The position numbers and the translations under genes were made by a program. From Anaerovibrio lipolyticus DSM 3074 (GTDB taxonomy: Bacteria > Bacillota > Negativicutes > Selenomonadales > Selenomonadaceae): 64,000 nucleotides of DNA. The notes below the pieces were generated by a model that was not told the DNA's origin, did no database searches, and saw only the letters and a list, made by a program, of their open reading frames with translations. Shown here one piece after another: positions 55,576-62,852 of the stretch; position 1 is the first letter of the stretch; every line of letters begins with the position of its first letter. Where the stretch lies: contig NZ_FQYW01000016.1 of the NCBI RefSeq assembly GCF_900141865.1, positions 1 through 64,000 of the forward strand, given 5' to 3'.

Positions 55576-56021
55576 CGTAAACCCTTGTCGTATAAGGCTT
55601 CATGGCATATTTGTGACATATAAAAATAAAGAATTATGCTGTGCCAGAAAGACGGCATTTTAGTGATTTTCAGCAGAGCAGCATACTCAAAACGATAGTT
55701 GGGTATGTTGCTCTGCTGATTTTTTGCATTAGGGTAGAGTATGTGGTACTGCTATTGGCATAGTTGGGAATGTGGGGACGATGTTGTTCTGAAACGATAA
55801 ACATTCCTACTTTGGAATAGGCATGATTACTGGGGTGGGATAGATATGTTTATGGCACCTAGCCTTTTTTATAAGTTGGGTATGCGGGAGTGCTAGAATG
55901 TTGAGATGATGTTAGAATGTAGAGTAGTGCATAATGGATCAGCTTGGATATGATGTGGAACTGACATATAATAAAAATGATGCACATTGATGCTGTGGCA
56001 AATCGGGATTTGAGGGGGAAC
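55560..56021 (+). repeat. 470-base island repeat, copy 1
   Basis: From the last five codons of rlmD to just before the 56027 gene, this sequence is present again at about 61670-62140 with roughly one difference in eight by eye. Shared landmarks in both: GCACTAATTAACA, TGTGCCAGAAAGAC, TAGTTGGGTATGTTGCTCTG, TATGTGGTACTGCTATTGGC, GGGAATGTGGGGACGATGTT, GATAGATATGTTTATGGCAC and ATATAATAAAAATGA. No convincing gene lies in it. A strong hairpin near its start ends the rlmD transcript. Confidence 0.85.
55672..55724 (+). terminator. Terminator of rlmD within the island repeat
   Basis: AGCAGAGCAGCATACTC pairs with GGGTATGTTGCTCTGCT, followed by GATTTTTT. In the second repeat copy the same stem is kept with a paired change (CAGC/GCTG becomes CAAC/GTTG). 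Confidence 0.8.
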
Positions 56022-56026
56022 AAAAT

Positions 56027-57064
56027 ATGAACAACATATTAGAAACAAATTTACACTTAACTCACGCACCTGTCTCTATCAAAGATTTCAACCGTATAAA
56101 GAAAGCACCTGTACTCGATTCTGAACTCTGGAAAGAGAAAGAAAGCCTCGACAAGGCTTCCCTCTATATTATAGGTAAACGAGAAGTGCCAGTTTTCGTT
56201 CCGCGAAGGGAAATATCAGATAAATCTTGCTTAATCCTTGACGTTGAGGTGGGTAAAGCATCCTTCCGCATCTTCATCCCCGCATTGACAAATTCAAAAT
56301 ATTCTTTGAACGGCTTTGCAGGAATAAAAACGGAACCGGAAGGATTGGAGAAAGCGCAGAAAGTATGGCTGTTCGCTTTTAATGATAAGGGTGAAGCTGT
56401 TTCCAATATTGGATTTACTTTTGATGAACTGATTTATTATTGTAGTAATGACATGTTCCAAATTAACATGCAGAACGATTTTACCTCAGCGATTACCTAC
56501 GATGTTCTTTATGTAGGAGAGTGTGTCGGGGAGAAGCTGACACAGCGGTTTAAGGCACATCATGCCTTACAGGATATGCTTATAGAAGAGAAAGTAATAT
56601 CACCCAGTTTTGATAAAAGTGAAGAACTTATATTGATGCCGTTTACCATCGATTCCTATATGTGTACGATGCTCACGGGATTCAGTTCAGAGAATGACTG
56701 GATGAAAGCACTCACCGGGGATTTCGATGTAACATCTAACCAGATAAGCCTTGATGCAGAAAAGGCTCTCGTTCATGGCATGAATCCAAAGTATAACCAA
56801 ATACGATTTAAGGACTATCCGTTTTCAATGGATGGTCTGTATAACTCCGATGCCAGTGTATTTTGCTACTCAATCGCGGAGAACATAATTTTGAAGTATG
56901 ACGAAGGGAACATCACAGGCTGTCCAGAAACGGCATTTGCTTCATCCATTGTGGGAGATAAAGACGGGTACACTAAAGTCTTCGTTCCGGGCGAGGACAA
57001 GACTGAACGATATGCGAAAAAATGGTATGCCGAACATGAGAAGCGAATGATTGAAGAAGGTTAG
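56027..57064 (+). CDS. Unrecognised 345-residue cargo protein
   Basis: I do not recognise this protein. It has no signal peptide or membrane helix. Around residues 160-180 the pattern DVLYVGECVGEKLTQRFKAH recalls the YxG...R..H spacing of GIY-YIG-like nucleases, but the first GIY strand is not clear. The C-terminus is very charged (DKTERYAKKWYAEHEKR). It begins directly after island repeat copy 1 with GAGGGGG as ribosome site. It appears intact and is probably horizontally acquired cargo. Confidence 0.7.
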   Translation: MNNILETNLHLTHAPVSIKDFNRIKKAPVLDSELWKEKESLDKASLYIIGKREVPVFVPRREISDKSCLILDVEVGKASFRIFIPALTNSKYSLNGFAGIKTEPEGLEKAQKVWLFAFNDKGEAVSNIGFTFDELIYYCSNDMFQINMQNDFTSAITYDVLYVGECVGEKLTQRFKAHHALQDMLIEEKVISPSFDKSEELILMPFTIDSYMCTMLTGFSSENDWMKALTGDFDVTSNQISLDAEKALVHGMNPKYNQIRFKDYPFSMDGLYNSDASVFCYSIAENIILKYDEGNITGCPETAFASSIVGDKDGYTKVFVPGEDKTERYAKKWYAEHEKRMIEEG

Positions 57065-57130
57065 ACATTCAAAAACTCGGATAGTTAACACGCTGACGGG
57101 TGTATATGACGTTCACAAAAGGTTCTTTCG

Positions 57131-57151
57131 CAAATTCCAGTTTGTAGAGAT
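57131..57151 (+). repeat. Recurring boundary motif in the island
   Basis: CAAATTCCAGTTTGTAGAGA T. The same 21 bases recur exactly at 60279-60299, and related forms (AAATCGGAGTTTGTAGGGG, ATATCGAAGTTTGTAAGGG, AAATCGGGATTTGAGGGGG) lie at 59691-59709, 62121-62139 and 56000-56018. Each precedes a cargo gene. Confidence 0.6.
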
Positions 57152-57189
57152 TGTGGCACCTTTATAGTAAGAAAATAGAGTGGTGGATT

Positions 57190-57423
57190 ATGGATAGAGA
57201 ATTACCACGTCAGGACGAAATTTGGCGACATTTTAAGAATAAGCTGTACCGTATAGTTGCCATTGCTCAGCACACCGAGACTGAAGAACAACTGGTAGTG
57301 TATCAGGCCATGTATGGCAATAATGGGTTTTATGCCAGACCGCTGGATATGTTTATGAGTGAAGTGGATCGGGAGAAGTATCCAGATGTTGAGCAGGAAT
57401 ATAGATTTGAGCGGATTGAATAG
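57190..57423 (+). CDS. DUF1653 protein, copy A
   Basis: A 77-residue protein of the DUF1653 family: IWRHFKNKLYRIVAIAQHTET, LVVYQAMYG, GFYARPLDMFMSEVD. Function is unknown; the fold is a small beta-rich, RNA/DNA-binding-like domain in related proteins. The start is ATG 57190, not the longer frame from 57151. Its 3' neighbour is a DUF1294 remnant. Near-identical copies: a complete one at 61018 and only the last codons at 62806. Confidence 0.8.
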   Translation: MDRELPRQDEIWRHFKNKLYRIVAIAQHTETEEQLVVYQAMYGNNGFYARPLDMFMSEVDREKYPDVEQEYRFERIE

Positions 57424-57424
57424 T

Positions 57425-57730
57425 ATGGACTTACATGAAATATTTTTACCGTATTTGGCCATCATTAATGTTATTGCTATTGTAGTTTATGGTTGTGATA
57501 AGCTGTGTGCTATACAGCATAGGTGGAGAGTGCCAGAAAAGACACTGTTGGCCATTGCTGTAGTGGGAGGTAGCTTAGGGGCATGCTTAAGGCAAAGGAT
57601 GGAGACTTCTTTATCACAGATTGGCTTAGAAATAGAAATACCCTTGAGTATATTGGTATTTGGGAGAAGGTATATAATCCGAATTTTAATTATGGCGAAT
57701 TCGCCACAATTAGAAATCAATCAGGATTAA
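57425..57730 (+). pseudogene. DUF1294 gene, copy A, truncated and fused out of frame
   Basis: The frame opens as a normal DUF1294 membrane protein (MDLHEIFLPYLAIINVIAIV, then CAIQHRWRVPEKTLL) but after GGSLGAC (about 57580) it leaves homology with the intact copy at 62853 and runs on through the KilA-N sequence in another frame to 57730. The second half of the protein is missing, so it is a broken gene whose break is the joint with the following ORF. Confidence 0.75.
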
Positions 57731-58215
57731 ATAGCTTTAAGATAAGCGTTAAAGAGTTTGTGGCAAAAACGAATGCGATATGTATCCAGGCTAAAGCTGG
57801 CAGATCCGTTCTACGGTGCACCAGTGATGCTCCAGAAATTGATTACGATTCAGGGCAGTATCTAGAAGATATTGTAAGATCAATGATTGAAGAAGAAACT
57901 AAAAACATAATAAATGGCTTATCTGACTACCTTAAATTTGTTTTTAAAGCATGGGATGATGAGCATGAAGAAGAACCGGATTTATTGAGTTATAATATGG
58001 TGTATTCAGAAGTTTGTAGACGTGCTGATGAAGAGTGTTTTCCTTCGGATGAATGGGCGGAAGATAAATACTGGTGGAGTTTTAGACATCCTTTGGATAA
58101 CGAAGTTAAGAGACTACGCGAAAAAGTTGATTATGATGATGCCAGAAATAAAAAGTGGAATAAAAAATCGGGCCCTCACAATAGTGAAGGTCCGATCCTT
58201 TTAGTTACCAAGTAA
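57583..58215 (+). CDS. Patchwork ORF with a truncated KilA-N domain
   Basis: A 210-residue frame. Residues 1-75 match the middle of a KilA-N DNA-binding domain (GDFFITDWLRNRNT, YNPNFNYGEFATI, AGLNSFKISVKEFV, TNAICIQAKAGR), missing its beginning and its YGGTYAHKDIAFEF end. After AGR the sequence changes; in the next frame about 57791-57840 reads LADPFYGAPVML, like a piece of a nitroreductase. The rest (about 90-210), rich in Asp/Glu, is unrecognised. It therefore looks assembled from gene fragments; whether it is expressed is unclear. A terminator overlaps its end. Confidence 0.5.
   Translation: MLKAKDGDFFITDWLRNRNTLEYIGIWEKVYNPNFNYGEFATIRNQSGLNSFKISVKEFVAKTNAICIQAKAGRSVLRCTSDAPEIDYDSGQYLEDIVRSMIEEETKNIINGLSDYLKFVFKAWDDEHEEEPDLLSYNMVYSEVCRRADEECFPSDEWAEDKYWWSFRHPLDNEVKRLREKVDYDDARNKKWNKKSGPHNSEGPILLVTK
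58167..58204 (+). terminator. Terminator overlapping the end of the patchwork ORF
   Basis: ATCGGGCCCTCAC (58167-58179) pairs with GTGAAGGTCCGAT (58184-58196), with mismatches, followed by CCTTTTAG. It lies inside the last codons of the ORF ending at 58215. Confidence 0.65.
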
Positions 58216-58221
58216 TACCTA

Positions 58222-58680
58222 TCAATTGATTGGAATTTCATGGGAGATTTCTTCCACAGGAGTGGATAGCTTTGGCATGGTAATCGTTAAGATACCATCC
58301 TTGAACTCAGCGTTGCATTTATTCTCATCGATGTTATCGATGTAGAATGAACGGCTCATGCTGCCGCAGTAGCGCTCACGGCGAATGAAATTGCCCTGAT
58401 CATCCTTTTCATCCTTTGATTCTTCCTTGTTGGCAGAGATGGAAAGATAATTGTCTTTATAGGAAAGGTGTACATCTTCCTTGGCCAAGCCAGGCAACTC
58501 AGCCTTGAGTTCGTAGCTGTCACCATTATCCTTCACATCCACGTTGAAGGACTTGCCACTAAAACCTGTGTCGCTGAAGATGCTTGCAATAGGTTGACTC
58601 ATCCAGTTGAACAGGCGATCGAAGCCGTCTTCCTCACGTGCCAAATCATTTCTCATTGCGAATGGAACTAAGCCTAACAT
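58222..58680 (-). CDS. Hsp20/alpha-crystallin small heat-shock protein
   Basis: A 152-residue small heat-shock chaperone. A short N-terminal region (FDRLFNWM) precedes the alpha-crystallin domain (about 42-135): NVDVKDNGDSYELKAELPG, YLSISANKEE, FIRRERYCGSMSRSFYI, and the C-terminal strand DGILTITMPK. It ends with an IPI motif (HEIPIN) used in oligomerisation. It holds unfolded proteins in an ATP-independent way. Its promoter region carries three GTCAA direct repeats. Confidence 0.94.
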   Translation of the reverse strand: MLGLVPFAMRNDLAREEDGFDRLFNWMSQPIASIFSDTGFSGKSFNVDVKDNGDSYELKAELPGLAKEDVHLSYKDNYLSISANKEESKDEKDDQGNFIRRERYCGSMSRSFYIDNIDENKCNAEFKDGILTITMPKLSTPVEEISHEIPIN

Positions 58681-58759
58681 AATAACGATCCCCTTTCATT
58701 TAGATAATTGATTAATTTGGTGAGGTAGGGATTTCTTCTTTTCCCCTTCCTCGATTCTT

Positions 58760-58797
58760 ATTATATACTTATAAGTCAAAAAGTCAATAAGTCAAAA
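58760..58797 (-). promoter_or_regulatory. Hsp20 promoter with triple GTCAA repeat
   Basis: On the minus strand TTGACT (58782-58787), 16-base spacer, TATAAT (58760-58765). On the plus strand GTCAA occurs three times with an 8-base period (58775, 58783, 58791), covering the -35. The layout recalls heat-shock repressor sites made of GTCAAA heptads (CtsR), but the CtsR spacing is different. Confidence 0.6.
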
Positions 58798-58928
58798 CGT
58801 AAAAGTGTAAAAATTTTCATGTATGGATTTTAGCAGGGGAAAATGGCTTTATAATAAGGAAAAATATGAACAATGGCGATATAATATAGACAAAGAAGAG
58901 TGTTGTGTATAGAGGGGAGGTAGTCAGT

Positions 58929-59675
58929 ATGCGGGTTTTAATAACGGATTCTTATGATCAGATGGGATTGGAGGCAGCCAAGATTGTAGCCGGTCAGATT
59001 TATTTAAAGCCCAACAGCGTATTGGGATTGGCTACCGGCAGTACACCCCTTTCTATGTATGAACGGCTTGTGGCGGTACACAGGACAGTTGGATTGGATT
59101 TTTCCGAGGTAACCACCTTTAATTTGGATGAATATATTGGTATGGGACCGGACAATCCTCAAAGCTATCACTATTTTATGCAGGAGCATTTCTTTAAGCA
59201 TATTAATATAAAACCGGAAAATGTCCATATTCCCAATGGCATGGCCCAGGATGTAATAGCCGAGGGAGAGCGTTATGAGCAGCTTATAGCTGCCAAAGGC
59301 GGAATAGATTTGCAGGTATTGGGAATCGGGCAAAATGCCCATATTGGCTTTAATGAGCCTGATGTTAAATTTGCGGCCACAACCCATAAGGTGGAGCTGG
59401 ACGAGGAAACTATACTGGACAATTCCAGATTTTTTAATAATGTGGATGAAGTGCCAAGGTATGCTATCAGCATGGGGATAAAGACTATAATGATGGCTGA
59501 GCATGTTGTATTGCTGGCTAATGGCAAGAATAAGGCAAGGGCGGTCTATAAGGCTGTTTGTGGTGATGTTACCCCAGAGGCACCAGCTTCAATTTTGCAG
59601 CTGCATAGAGATGTGGTGGTTATTTTGGATAAAGAGGCAGCAGAGCTGCTGCCGGCAAATTTTGTTAGCATCTGA
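58929..59675 (+). CDS. nagB: Glucosamine-6-phosphate deaminase
   Basis: A 248-residue NagB, converting glucosamine-6-phosphate to fructose-6-phosphate and ammonia. Motifs: GLATGSTPLSMYERL (about 34-48), FNLDEYIGM with the catalytic Asp, LGIGQNAHIGFNEPD (about 127-141) with the catalytic His, and GIKTIMMAEHVVLLANG. The start is ATG 58929 after GGGAGG; the frame from 58905 is longer but less likely. No nagA is adjacent. Confidence 0.95.
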   Translation: MRVLITDSYDQMGLEAAKIVAGQIYLKPNSVLGLATGSTPLSMYERLVAVHRTVGLDFSEVTTFNLDEYIGMGPDNPQSYHYFMQEHFFKHINIKPENVHIPNGMAQDVIAEGERYEQLIAAKGGIDLQVLGIGQNAHIGFNEPDVKFAATTHKVELDEETILDNSRFFNNVDEVPRYAISMGIKTIMMAEHVVLLANGKNKARAVYKAVCGDVTPEAPASILQLHRDVVVILDKEAAELLPANFVSI

Positions 59676-59690
59676 TAATTGTGTAGCTGT

Positions 59691-59709
59691 AAATCGGAGT
59701 TTGTAGGGG
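59691..59709 (+). repeat. Boundary motif, partial copy after nagB
   Basis: AAATCGGAGTTTGTAGGGG matches the 3' edge of the 470-base island repeat (compare 62121-62139) and the motif at 57131-57151. It sits 16 bases after the nagB stop and about 110 bases before the acetyltransferase gene. Confidence 0.5.
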
Positions 59710-59817
59710 CTATGGATATGGACTGGAAAGACCGGGAGAAAAGCTAGGATCAGGATTCCTGATGATACAGAGAGAGCTAAGATTGAGACCGGATTAGGAT
59801 TATTAGGAGAAAACAAA

Positions 59818-60273
59818 ATGGACTATGAGTATGCTAAAGAGAAGGATATAAAAGAGCTGTATGATCTCCAGCTGCGTGCATTTGAAAGCGAAGCTGAGAT
59901 GATCAACAGCAGGAATGTGCCTGCCCTGATGGAGTCGTATGAGGAGAACCGCGCAGACTTCATCAACTGGACAGTCCTGATCAAGCGGGATGATTCAGGG
60001 AAAATAATAGGTGCTGTAAGATGCAGGGAGAACGGCGATCACATCGAAATCGGTCGTGTTATGGTTGCGCAGGAACACAGGAACAGGGGTATAGCGACCG
60101 ACCTGATGACAGCAGTTGAAGAAATGACACAGGCAAAAGCTTTTGAGCTTTATACATGTACAAAAAGCTATATCAATATCAACCTGTACGAGAAGCTAGG
60201 CTATAAGATATATAAGGTGGAGCAAGGTCCCAGCGATCTTTCATTTGCATATATGAGAAAAACGCTTGATTAG
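59818..60273 (+). CDS. GNAT-family N-acetyltransferase
   Basis: A 151-residue GNAT protein. Acetyl-CoA binding motif A is VMVAQEHRNRGIATDLMTAVEE (here given by its key part HRNRGIATDLM, about 93-103), followed by TKSYININLYEKLGYKIYKVE. Substrate unknown. A TTAGGAGAAAAC ribosome site precedes the ATG. It lies in the mosaic island behind a boundary motif and is likely cargo. Confidence 0.88.
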   Translation: MDYEYAKEKDIKELYDLQLRAFESEAEMINSRNVPALMESYEENRADFINWTVLIKRDDSGKIIGAVRCRENGDHIEIGRVMVAQEHRNRGIATDLMTAVEEMTQAKAFELYTCTKSYININLYEKLGYKIYKVEQGPSDLSFAYMRKTLD

Positions 60274-60278
60274 GCTGA

Positions 60279-60299
60279 CAAATTCCAGTTTGTAGAGAT
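60279..60299 (+). repeat. Recurring boundary motif, exact copy
   Basis: Identical over 21 bases to 57131-57151. It starts 5 bases after the acetyltransferase stop and continues as a related GTGGCAC.TTTAT in both places. Confidence 0.6.
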
Positions 60300-60311
60300 G
60301 GTGGCACTTTT

Positions 60312-60346
60312 ATGCGGATGCCTGTCCTGTGGTAAAGCAAATAGAG
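60312..60346 (+). pseudogene. Fragment of the yaiI-family gene start
   Basis: About 35 bases (ATGCGGATGCCTGTCCTGTG and on) match the beginning of the intact gene at 63161-63196 (GATGCGGATGCCTGTCCTGT...GCAGATAGAGA) with only two or three differences, then homology stops. Confidence 0.7.
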
Positions 60347-60396
60347 AATTCAGCATTATGCTATAATATGGAGCAGAGAGCAGGGGAGGGATAAAC

Positions 60397-61005
60397 TTGC
60401 CTAATATAGAAGAAACAGCTAGAGCTTTGCGAAAAAGAGGATATGAGGTATCGTGTTTTGAAACAGGAGAGGAAGCAGCGCAGTATCTGGATGGAAAAAT
60501 TGATGGATATACGGTCGGTTTTGGCGATTCAGAAACTTTGCTTGCGTTAGATATGTATAATCGTCTTTCAAAGCATAATAAGGTTCATGATCCTATGCAC
60601 CGACAGGATGGAAAAGGATTTTATGCCACGGCTCGGGACTGTCTGACTACGGAAATATTCCTGACATCTGTAAATGGTATCGCAGAAACAGGGGAAATGG
60701 TGAATATTGATGGGACGGGTAATCGGGTTGCTGGTTCCCTTTATGGGCATCGTAAGGTGTATTTTGTTGTTGGTAGGAACAAGATAGCACCTACTCTTGA
60801 AGAAGCTGCGAATAGAGCTAGAAATATTGCTGCCCCTATGAATGCCGCTCGTCATCAATATAAAACACCATGTGCTGTACATGAGGATCATTGCTATAAT
60901 TGCAGCAGTACTGACCGGATATGTAATGCGCAGGTTATATATTGGCGTAAGATGAATCATATGGATATGGAAGTTGTTCTGATAAATGAGGACTTTGGTT
61001 TTTAG
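60397..61005 (+). CDS. LUD-domain protein (lone YkgG/LutC relative)
   Basis: A 202-residue LUD-domain protein distinct from ldhG. It has YTVGFGDSETLLALD (about 38-52), LTSVNGIAETGEMVNIDGTGNRVAGSLYG (key part NGIAETGEMVNIDGTGNR, about 93-110) and a late cysteine set CYNCSSTDRICN (about 166-177). This subgroup is usually annotated as lactate utilisation protein, but it stands alone and its reaction is unknown. Start is TTG at 60397 after GGGAGGG; TATAAT lies near 60362. Confidence 0.85.
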   Translation: MPNIEETARALRKRGYEVSCFETGEEAAQYLDGKIDGYTVGFGDSETLLALDMYNRLSKHNKVHDPMHRQDGKGFYATARDCLTTEIFLTSVNGIAETGEMVNIDGTGNRVAGSLYGHRKVYFVVGRNKIAPTLEEAANRARNIAAPMNAARHQYKTPCAVHEDHCYNCSSTDRICNAQVIYWRKMNHMDMEVVLINEDFGF

Positions 61006-61017
61006 GAGTTTTATATT

Positions 61018-61251
61018 ATGGACAGAGAATTACCACACCAGGATGAAATCTGGCATCATTTCAAGAATAAACTATATAAGATTGTTGCCATTGCCCAGCA
61101 CACCGAAACTGATGAACAGCTTGTGGTGTATCAGGCCATGTATGGCGATGAGGGGATTTATGCAAGACCGCTTGATATGTTTATGAGTGAAGTGGACCGT
61201 AAGAAGTATCCTAAGGTTGAGCAACAATATAGATTTGTGAGAGTAGAATAG
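61018..61251 (+). CDS. DUF1653 protein, copy B
   Basis: A 77-residue protein nearly identical in design to copy A (57190): MDRELPHQDEIWHHFKNKLY, IVAIAQHTETDEQLVVYQAM, YARPLDMFMSEVD. Complete. It follows the LUD gene by 12 bases with TAGGAG upstream and is followed by a truncated DUF1294 frame. Confidence 0.8.
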   Translation: MDRELPHQDEIWHHFKNKLYKIVAIAQHTETDEQLVVYQAMYGDEGIYARPLDMFMSEVDRKKYPKVEQQYRFVRVE

Positions 61252-61252
61252 T

Positions 61253-61360
61253 ATGGACTTACATGAAATTGTTTTACAGTATTTGGTTATAATCAATATT
61301 GCGACAGTTATAATTTATGGTTGGGATAATCTGTGTGCTATACAGCATTTAACATTATAA
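61253..61360 (+). pseudogene. DUF1294 gene, copy B, truncated after 35 codons
   Basis: The peptide MDLHEIVLQYLVIINIAT... ends CAIQHLTL then stop, whereas the intact copy (62853) continues to 92 residues. Homology to the others ends at CAIQH. A short hairpin with T run follows. Confidence 0.75.
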
Positions 61361-61369
61361 TTTAATTGC

Positions 61370-61395
61370 CTCCTGGCTTCGGCTGGGAGTTTTTT
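61370..61395 (+). terminator. Terminator-like hairpin
   Basis: CTCCTGGC-TTCG-GCTGGGAG (61370-61389, with G-T pairs) followed by TTTTTT. The stretch 61396-61669 after it has no clear gene; one frame near 61570-61655 reads protein-like (ending LADHVKTAQEVESIRGLIG) but has no start and no recognised family. Confidence 0.6.
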
Positions 61396-61669
61396 GTGAA
61401 TTACGCCTTGCAAGCAGGGAGTTTTTTCCAATCATCCAAAGGCTATATAACAGATGGACAGGTATGTGCTTGTAATCTAATTATTGATTTTAATAACTCG
61501 CGATATGAACAAGCCATTATAATTACGTTGTTATTCATCATTTCTTGTATTTGAACTATGTTTATAGGAACTTAATAAGGCCTTTGAGTCTTGCTGACCA
61601 TGTCAAAACTGCCCAAGAAGTCGAGAGTATTCGAGGACTGATTGGATGCAGTTGACGGCTGAGTCGGTA

Positions 61670-62139
61670 GCACTAATTAACAGAAAATAAAAATGCCATA
61701 AGCCATTGTCCTATAAGGCTTTATGGCATATTTTAGACATATAAAAATAAGGAATGAAGCTGTGCCAGAAAGACAGCATTTTAGTGATTTTCAACAGGGT
61801 AACATACTCAAAGTGATAGTTGGGTATGTTGCTCTGTTGATTTTTTGCATTAAGGTAGAGTATGTGGTACTGCTATTGGCATAATTGGGAATGTGGGGAC
61901 GATGTTGTTCTGAAACTATAAACATATCAACTCTGGAATAGGTATGGTTACTGGGGCGGGATAGATATGTTTATGGCACCTAGCCTTTTTTATAAGTTGG
62001 GCATGTGGGAGTGCTAGGAGGTTGAGATGATGTTAGAATGTAAAATGGTACATAATGGATTTGCTTGGCTATGATGTGGAACTGCCATATAATAAAAATG
62101 ACGCATATTGATGCTGTGACATATCGAAGTTTGTAAGGG
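61670..62139 (+). repeat. 470-base island repeat, copy 2
   Basis: Second copy of the segment at 55560-56021, starting with the same GCACTAATTAACA that forms the last codons of rlmD in copy 1, although no rlmD precedes it here. It keeps the hairpins (a first stem ATGCCATAAGCC/GGCTTTATGGCAT at about 61693-61730 is better preserved than in copy 1). It ends 8 bases before the acetyltransferase-like gene. Confidence 0.85.
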
Positions 62140-62147
62140 TGCAGAAA

Positions 62148-62798
62148 ATGAATTATAAAGTAATTGACAAAGAGACATATTATCGTAAAGGCGTATTTCG
62201 CCACTTTACGGAGGATTGCAAGTGCTCAACCTCGATAACGTCGAGAATAGACGTAACAGAGCTCGTCACACATTCAAAGAACACAGGAACGAAGTTTTAT
62301 GTCAATTTCCTGTATATTCTTTCAAAGGTTATGAATTCACGTGAAGACTACAGAATGGGATACCTTTGGCAGACAGATGAGCTGATCTGCTATGACGTGA
62401 TCAATCCAATACAGTATGTTTTCCATGAAGATACGGAAACCTGTACGCCTGTTTATACGAAATACGATGAGGACTATGAAAAGTTCTACGCTGCCGCATT
62501 GCTGGATGTTGAAGAGGCAAAGAAGACAAGGGAATACGGTCTGGATATAGTGAACCATCCCAACTGGTTTGATGCGTCGTTTATATCTTGGCTTTCCTAT
62601 GATTCACTTCATCTTGAACTTCCCGATGGAAATCTATATTTTGCGCCGATCATTAACTGGGGAAAATACAGAGAAGAAAACGGTAGGCTTGTCATGCCTG
62701 TGACCGTTCGTCTAAATCATGCAATCGCTGATGGCTATCTGGTTGCAAACGTATTTCGTCTCTTGGAACAAGAAATCAAGTCTTTCATGAAGATCTAA
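62148..62798 (+). CDS. Chloramphenicol acetyltransferase-like protein (type A)
   Basis: A 216-residue protein of the trimeric CAT family: TSRIDVTELV near the N-terminus, FYVNFLYILSKVMN, YTKYDEDYEKFYAA, the NHPNWFDASFISWLSYDS block and active site LNHAIADGYLV (about 188-198). The catalytic His and the Asp-Gly of the usual HHxxxDG are kept, but the first His is Asn. Its length equals genuine CatA enzymes; resistance is possible but some relatives do not confer it. AAGGG lies 8 bases before ATG 62148. It sits directly behind island repeat copy 2. Confidence 0.85.
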   Translation: MNYKVIDKETYYRKGVFRHFTEDCKCSTSITSRIDVTELVTHSKNTGTKFYVNFLYILSKVMNSREDYRMGYLWQTDELICYDVINPIQYVFHEDTETCTPVYTKYDEDYEKFYAAALLDVEEAKKTREYGLDIVNHPNWFDASFISWLSYDSLHLELPDGNLYFAPIINWGKYREENGRLVMPVTVRLNHAIADGYLVANVFRLLEQEIKSFMKI

Positions 62799-62805
62799 TC
62801 GCTAA

Positions 62806-62850
62806 GTATCCTGAGGTTGAGCAACAATATAGATTTGTGAGAGTAGAATA
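62806..62850 (+). pseudogene. DUF1653 remnant, copy C (last codons only)
   Basis: TATCCTGAGGTTGAGCAACA and the following bases to the TAG match the end of copy B (61207-61251) with one change. The rest of the gene has been replaced by the CAT-like gene, whose stop is 8 bases upstream. Confidence 0.8.
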
Positions 62851-62852
62851 GT

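Noticed and set aside
55725-56000. Small conserved frame starting MWYCYWH in both copies of the island repeat
   Set aside because: Nineteen codons, no ribosome site, and the DNA around it is equally conserved, so coding is not supported.
61366-61554. 62-codon frame after the truncated DUF1294 copy
   Set aside because: Begins in a terminator-like hairpin; no ribosome site; N-terminus encoded by the hairpin itself.
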